Position numbers and translations under genes: made by a program
NCBI RefSeq assembly: GCF_019645875.1
Contig: NZ_CP081000.1
Span: 4,030,001 to 4,094,000, forward strand
Length of the DNA stretch: 64,000 nt
Source: Mycolicibacterium senegalense
GTDB lineage: Bacteria > Actinomycetota > Actinomycetes > Mycobacteriales > Mycobacteriaceae
Reading direction: 5' to 3'
The notes under the pieces: generated by a model
Seen by the model: only the letters and a program-made list of their open reading frames with translations
The model's database searches: none
What the model was told of the DNA's origin: nothing
Part shown: in pieces, positions 60,573-64,000 of the stretch
Layout of the letters: each line of letters starts with the position of its first letter
How positions within the stretch are numbered: the first letter of the stretch is position 1

Positions 60573-60860
60573 ATGAATTCGGAGTTGAGCGACCTCAACG
60601 ACCCTGATCGATCTCGAGCCGCCTTCGACGAAGCGACGCGTTGGGCCTACCACCCGGGGCGAAACGAACTGTCACCCCGCCGTGCCGACGAGCCGCGCGA
60701 ACTGCAGTACGCTTTTCGCAGGTCGACCGGCACCGAGCGCGACAAATCACAAGCGCTGGTGCTGAGGTTGTCCTACGCGCCGCGTCCGACCGTACGCAGC
60801 AGGCGCCGAGCCCGGACGGGTCGACGCTGCGGTACGGCTGAGGCACGTGCTGAGGGATAG
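60573..60860 (+). CDS. Possible small protein upstream of the GGDEF-EAL gene
   Basis: An open frame of 95 codons in the gap between two genes, starting MNSELSDLNDPDRSRAAF. The C-terminal third is Arg-rich and third-position GC is below that of neighbouring genes, which argues against coding. It has no clear Shine-Dalgarno sequence and no recognised domain. Apart from it, the 60548-60873 gap contains nothing I can support beyond a probable promoter. Confidence 0.25.
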   Translation: MNSELSDLNDPDRSRAAFDEATRWAYHPGRNELSPRRADEPRELQYAFRRSTGTERDKSQALVLRLSYAPRPTVRSRRRARTGRRCGTAEARAEG

Positions 60861-60873
60861 GCGGAGGTATCTG

Positions 60874-62721
60874 GTGCCAGGCAGTCTCGAGCTGCTCGTC
60901 ACATCGGTTGCCACGCAACTGATGGCGGTGGACGCCGCGACTTCGGTCGCGGTGAGCCAGCAGGTGCTCGCCGAGCTGGTTTCGTTCTTCGACGTCGACG
61001 TGAGCTTCTTGCGGCACAACGACCACGAGGCCCATGCCACCCGGTTGGTTGCCGAGTGGCCGCCGCGTCCGCCGGAAGCTCCGACCGACCCGATCGCGGT
61101 CATCCACTTCGCCGACGCCGATCCAGTGTTCGCGATGGCCGAGCACCTCAAGGAGCCGGCGGTGTTCCGTCCGGAGCCGGCCACCGATGACTACCAGCGC
61201 ACGATCGAGGCGGGCCGGCACGTGCCGAGCACGTCGATGGCCTGTGTGCCGCTGCTGTCGGGCGACGTCACCACCGGTGTCCTGGGGTTCGTCAAGTTCG
61301 GCGACCGCGAGTGGCTACCCGCAGAGCTCAACGCACTCAAGGCGATTGCTTCCTTGTTCGCTCAGGTGCAGGCCCGCATCGAAGCCGAGGACAGGTTGCG
61401 GTACCTGGCCGATCACGACCACCTCACCGGGCTGCACAACCGAAGGGCGCTGATGGCGCACCTGGAGGCCCGGCTGGCTCCGGGGCAACCCGGCCCGGTT
61501 GTGGTGATGTTCTTCGATCTGGACCGGCTCAAGGCGATCAACGACTATCTGGGCCATACCGCCGGTGATGCCTTCATCAGCATCTTGGCCGACCGGTTGC
61601 AGCGCGGCGACGACTCCCCCAAGCTCATCGCCAGACTGGGCGGTGACGAGTTCGTCGTCGTGCCCGCGGCGGCGATGACGGCCGACGCGGCCACCGCGTT
61701 GGCCTACCGTCTCCAGTCGGTACTGCGCGAACGGGTGACCATCGATGGCGAGATGCTCACCCGTACGGTCAGTATCGGTCTGGCCGAAGGCATTCCGGGC
61801 CGCGACTCCACCTCCGATCTGCTCAACCGGGCCGATCACGCCGTGCTGACCGCGAAGAGCTCCGGGGGCAACCGGGTCGCGGTGTTCTCCGACGCGATGG
61901 CGATGGAGATCGACTTCCGTAACGACATCGAGTTGCACCTGCAGAGCGTGATCGAGAGCGGCGCGCTGGTGCTGCACTACCTACCCGAGATCGACATGCG
62001 GACCGGTGAAGTGCTGGCGGCCGAGGCGCTGGTGCGCTGGCAACATCCGACACGCGGCCTGCTTTCCCCCGACTCGTTCATCGGAGTGGCCGAATCCATC
62101 AACCTGGCAGGCGAGTTGGGCCGCTGGGTGTTGCGGAACGCGTGCGCCGAGTTCGCCCGGTGGCGGTCCGAGGGCGTCGGCCGCAATATCGTGCTGCGGA
62201 TCAATGTGTCGCCGGTGCAGTTGGTGACCGACGGATTCGTGGCGTCGGTGGCCGGCATCATGAAGGAGTTCCGCCTGCCCCGTGGATCGGTGTGCCTGGA
62301 GATCACCGAGAGCATCGTCGTACAGGACATCGAAACCACCCGGTCGACACTGACCGGACTGCACCAGGTCGGCGTGCAGGTTGCCATCGACGACTTCGGC
62401 ACCGGCTACAGTGCGCTGTCGTTGTTGAAGTCACTTCCGGTGGACACCCTCAAGATCGACCGAAGTTTCGTCGCCGGGCTCGGATCAGATCCCGGCGACC
62501 TGCCGATCGTGCGCGCGGTGATCGCGCTGGCCGGTGCGTTCGGCTTACAGCTCGTGGCCGAAGGCGTGGAGACGGAGCGGGCCGCACTGACGCTGTTGCG
62601 GCACGGCTGCTACCGCGCGCAGGGCTTCTTGCTGTCCAAGCCGATCCTCGGCCACGAGATGGCCACTCTATTGGCCAAAGGGCGGGTGCCCGTGCATTTC
62701 TCAGCCGCGCCGCGCGCGTGA
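60874..62721 (+). CDS. GAF-GGDEF-EAL bifunctional c-di-GMP enzyme
   Basis: A 615-residue signalling protein. A GAF sensor covers about residues 15-165; a GGDEF domain follows with GGDEF at 256-260; the EAL domain has EAL at 384-386 and DDFGTGYS starting at 506. All signature residues for cyclase and phosphodiesterase are intact. The RxxD inhibitory site normally nine residues before GGDEF is missing (DSPK). Domain order and a nearby TetR gene match Rv1354c and M. smegmatis MSDGC-1, so synthesis and degradation of c-di-GMP by one protein is expected. The GTG at 60874 has GGAGGT five bases upstream. Its end overlaps the convergent flavoprotein gene by 21 bp. Confidence 0.93.
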   Translation: MPGSLELLVTSVATQLMAVDAATSVAVSQQVLAELVSFFDVDVSFLRHNDHEAHATRLVAEWPPRPPEAPTDPIAVIHFADADPVFAMAEHLKEPAVFRPEPATDDYQRTIEAGRHVPSTSMACVPLLSGDVTTGVLGFVKFGDREWLPAELNALKAIASLFAQVQARIEAEDRLRYLADHDHLTGLHNRRALMAHLEARLAPGQPGPVVVMFFDLDRLKAINDYLGHTAGDAFISILADRLQRGDDSPKLIARLGGDEFVVVPAAAMTADAATALAYRLQSVLRERVTIDGEMLTRTVSIGLAEGIPGRDSTSDLLNRADHAVLTAKSSGGNRVAVFSDAMAMEIDFRNDIELHLQSVIESGALVLHYLPEIDMRTGEVLAAEALVRWQHPTRGLLSPDSFIGVAESINLAGELGRWVLRNACAEFARWRSEGVGRNIVLRINVSPVQLVTDGFVASVAGIMKEFRLPRGSVCLEITESIVVQDIETTRSTLTGLHQVGVQVAIDDFGTGYSALSLLKSLPVDTLKIDRSFVAGLGSDPGDLPIVRAVIALAGAFGLQLVAEGVETERAALTLLRHGCYRAQGFLLSKPILGHEMATLLAKGRVPVHFSAAPRA

Positions 62722-63576
62722 ACGACCCGGCTCGCGGGCCGGGTCGTGCATTCCCCCGGACCGGCAGTATGCCGATCGCCCGGCGTCGGCGGGCTGGTGG
62801 TCCAGGAGCTCGACGCGACCGAACCTGCTGGCGCTGTAGCCGACCAGGGCCAGCTGTAGGGGCTTGCCCGGCTCGATGAGTGGATCGGATGCCGCGACCG
62901 CGACGCCACCGCGGGGATCAGTCGACAACGCCACACCGTGACGGACGCGCAGCGCCAGCGGACCATCGGCGGTGTCGATCACCGCCCCGAGAACCTCGCC
63001 CTCCTCGAACACGAGGCGCTGCAGCACGCCGGTGTCGTCGTCGATCTGCTTGTCGAAGATCTGCGCCGAAAGCCAGTCACCGACAACTGACGCAGCCTCG
63101 GATCCGCGTTCGACATCCACGGACCCGAGCAGCTTGACCTGGATCTCTTCGCCGGCGCGGGTCTTCATCGAGGTCGTACCCCGATCCGCCAACCGGGTGT
63201 AGAGCACGCCGTAGGGCGATGTCAGGCAATGCCGCGCCCAGTCCTGCAGCCGGGCACCGTAGAACGGTGCGATCCGCCCGCGCCCGGATACCGGGGTCCA
63301 GTCGCTGACCGGCCGAACCGTTACAGCGGTGTCGTATTCGGCGTCTGCGGCCGGCGGCAGGTCCGCCGACAAGGCGTCGAGGTACTCGCGGGTCTCGGGA
63401 TCGTCGATCCCGGCACCCAGCCACGGTGCCCCGAGTTCGGGCGCCACCGAGCCGGTGTTCGCGCTCTCGGGGCGGACGATACGCACGTCGAGCCCGGCAT
63501 CTGCCGCCACAACAGCCGCGGCCAACGCCCCGAAGCCGGAGCCACAGCAAACGACGTCGACTTCGTCATCCCACAT
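62701..63576 (-). CDS. FAD-binding flavoprotein, uncharacterised
   Basis: A 291-residue protein with an N-terminal Rossmann segment VDVVCCGSGFGALAAAVVAADAGLDVRIVRPE, as at the start of FAD-dependent dehydrogenases and fumarate-reductase/KstD-like flavoproteins. It is only about half as long as KstD and has no recognisable second flavin motif in the C terminus, so a substrate dehydrogenase is doubtful. Its start is 3 bp after the stop of a candidate small secreted protein, and its end overlaps the GGDEF-EAL gene. Confidence 0.75.
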   Translation of the reverse strand: MWDDEVDVVCCGSGFGALAAAVVAADAGLDVRIVRPESANTGSVAPELGAPWLGAGIDDPETREYLDALSADLPPAADAEYDTAVTVRPVSDWTPVSGRGRIAPFYGARLQDWARHCLTSPYGVLYTRLADRGTTSMKTRAGEEIQVKLLGSVDVERGSEAASVVGDWLSAQIFDKQIDDDTGVLQRLVFEEGEVLGAVIDTADGPLALRVRHGVALSTDPRGGVAVAASDPLIEPGKPLQLALVGYSASRFGRVELLDHQPADAGRSAYCRSGGMHDPAREPGRSRARRG

Positions 63577-63579
63577 CGG

Positions 63580-63864
63580 CTAGTGACACTCCGACCGAAC
63601 GGTGGGATGCGTCATCAAGATCGAATCACATTGAGAGACATGGAAAATTGGGGTCGTCATGGCCCGCACCGGGATTCGAGGGGGATTGCCGGTGCAGGCC
63701 ATGACAACGCTTCCAGGATAGCCCTTGGCTACCGCCGACCGCCAAATGGTGGCGCTCGCCACTGTGCCCGCCGCGGTGGCGTGCGCCACCGCCGGGTGGG
63801 TCACCCGCGACGAACCAAGAGTTATCACGCTAAGCACGATACATACCTTTAGAATGTTATGCAC
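63580..63864 (-). CDS. Candidate small secreted protein upstream of the flavoprotein
   Basis: A 94-codon frame starting at a GTG at 63864. The N terminus, with HNILK then VCIVLSVITLG and later AVAHA, reads as a Sec signal peptide with an AxA cleavage site near residue 28. The mature part has three Cys. The stop is 3 bp before the flavoprotein start, suggesting coupling. Against it: no Shine-Dalgarno sequence and lower third-position GC than neighbours. A 17-bp stem-loop lies inside it. Apart from this frame the 374-bp gap up to 63950 holds only stem-loops and the promoter of the TetR gene. Confidence 0.4.
   Translation of the reverse strand: MHNILKVCIVLSVITLGSSRVTHPAVAHATAAGTVASATIWRSAVAKGYPGSVVMACTGNPPRIPVRAMTTPIFHVSQCDSILMTHPTVRSECH
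63656..63705. repeat. Long stem-loop near the flavoprotein start
   Basis: GTCATGGCCCGCACCGG at 63656-63672 pairs with 63689-63705 (CCGGTGCAGGCCATGAC), 16 of 17 pairs, over a 16-nt loop. It is unrelated to the GAGCAGACGC family. It lies 80 bp upstream of the flavoprotein start and may be a terminator, leader structure or part of a small gene. Confidence 0.6.
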
Positions 63865-63950
63865 GTACGGCGAAGACTTTGAGTCTGCTGGTGACGACGG
63901 CGAGATCAGATACATGGCCGCCGGCCGATCAGAGTCAGAAAGGCCCCGAG

Positions 63951-64000
63951 GTGACTGAGCAGCTCGACCGGCGAGCAGAGCTGACGCGTCTCCAGATTCT
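63951..64000 (+). CDS. TetR-family regulator, 3' truncated by window end
   Basis: Only the first 16 codons are visible: a GTG start followed by TEQLDRRAELTRLQI, the usual opening of a TetR regulator (basic residues, then the first helix). GAAAGG lies 11 bases upstream. Its position next to a GAF-GGDEF-EAL gene matches Rv1353c beside Rv1354c in M. tuberculosis, which supports the call. The rest lies outside the window. Confidence 0.55.
   Translation, partial: MTEQLDRRAELTRLQI

Noticed and set aside
63725..63958. Plus-strand 77-codon frame before the last TetR gene
   Set aside because: It overlaps the regulator start, begins with TTG without a Shine-Dalgarno sequence, and shows no domain or signal.
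63970..63990. GGCGAGCAGAGCTGACGC as a further repeat copy
   Set aside because: It lies inside the start of the TetR gene, is interrupted within the arm and no complementary arm is visible before the window end.
1..64000. CRISPR arrays, tRNA or rRNA genes, prophage or insertion sequences
   Set aside because: I found no regularly spaced direct repeats, cloverleaf-like segments, transposase or integrase sequences. The window is catabolic with a few housekeeping and signalling genes.

Overview
The window is high-GC actinobacterial DNA, most probably from a fast-growing mycobacterium (Mycolicibacterium type). The signs are an MmpL transporter, F420/luciferase-like oxidoreductases, a mycofactocin-type SDR, dense families of acyl-CoA synthetases, acyl-CoA dehydrogenases, crotonases and thiolases, and a GAF-GGDEF-EAL protein next to a TetR gene, as around Rv1353c/Rv1354c of M. 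tuberculosis. I saw no tRNA, rRNA, CRISPR array, phage gene or transposase. Nearly the whole window is catabolic.

Region 1 (about 0-17 kb) looks like one inducible catabolic gene set. It has two cytochromes P450, a Rieske oxygenase, a degenerate isochorismatase-like protein, an acyl-CoA synthetase, two aldehyde dehydrogenases, an SDR, a molybdopterin oxidoreductase, a thiolase-like/DUF35 pair (probable acyl-CoA retro-aldolase) and an amidohydrolase. A 19-bp palindrome, consensus TACTGTAA-N3-TTACAGTA, recurs in its promoters and again in region 3. Two paralogous TetR regulators with almost the same DNA-binding helix (at 9.5 and 29.8 kb) are the obvious candidates to bind it. Region 2 (17.0-20.0 kb) is a divergent TetR/MmpL pair.

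Region 3 (20.1-30.6 kb) has two leftward operons: crotonase - amidohydrolase - acyl-CoA synthetase - amidohydrolase - two acyl-CoA dehydrogenases, and crotonase - SDR - DapA-like aldolase. Both start at copies of the 19-bp operator. With region 1 they could oxidise, CoA-activate, ring-open and beta-oxidise a cyclic, perhaps terpenoid or steroid-like, substrate. The substrate cannot be read from sequence.

Region 4 (30.7-35.1 kb) is an esterase - SDR - ferritin-like diiron protein - Baeyer-Villiger-type monooxygenase operon, followed by a MerR regulator. Region 5 (35.9-55.5 kb) is beta-oxidation: GntR - crotonase - thiolase leftward; three crotonases, three adenylate-forming enzymes, a hotdog protein and an LLM enzyme rightward; CaiB-type CoA transferase; SDR - thiolase - acyl-CoA dehydrogenase - GntR leftward; and acyl-CoA dehydrogenase - mycofactocin-type SDR - adenylate-forming enzyme rightward. 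Region 6 (55.5-64 kb) has a flavin monooxygenase/hydrolase operon, a MaoC hydratase, PurU, an unrecognised protein, the GAF-GGDEF-EAL protein, a flavoprotein preceded by a candidate small secreted protein, and the start of a TetR gene.

A family of five inverted repeats with arms GCGAGCAGACGC...GCGTCTGCTCGC lies at gene 3' ends and probably acts as terminators or as a REP-like element. Start codons were chosen by hand from Shine-Dalgarno matches and gene overlaps, so many differ from the longest open frame.
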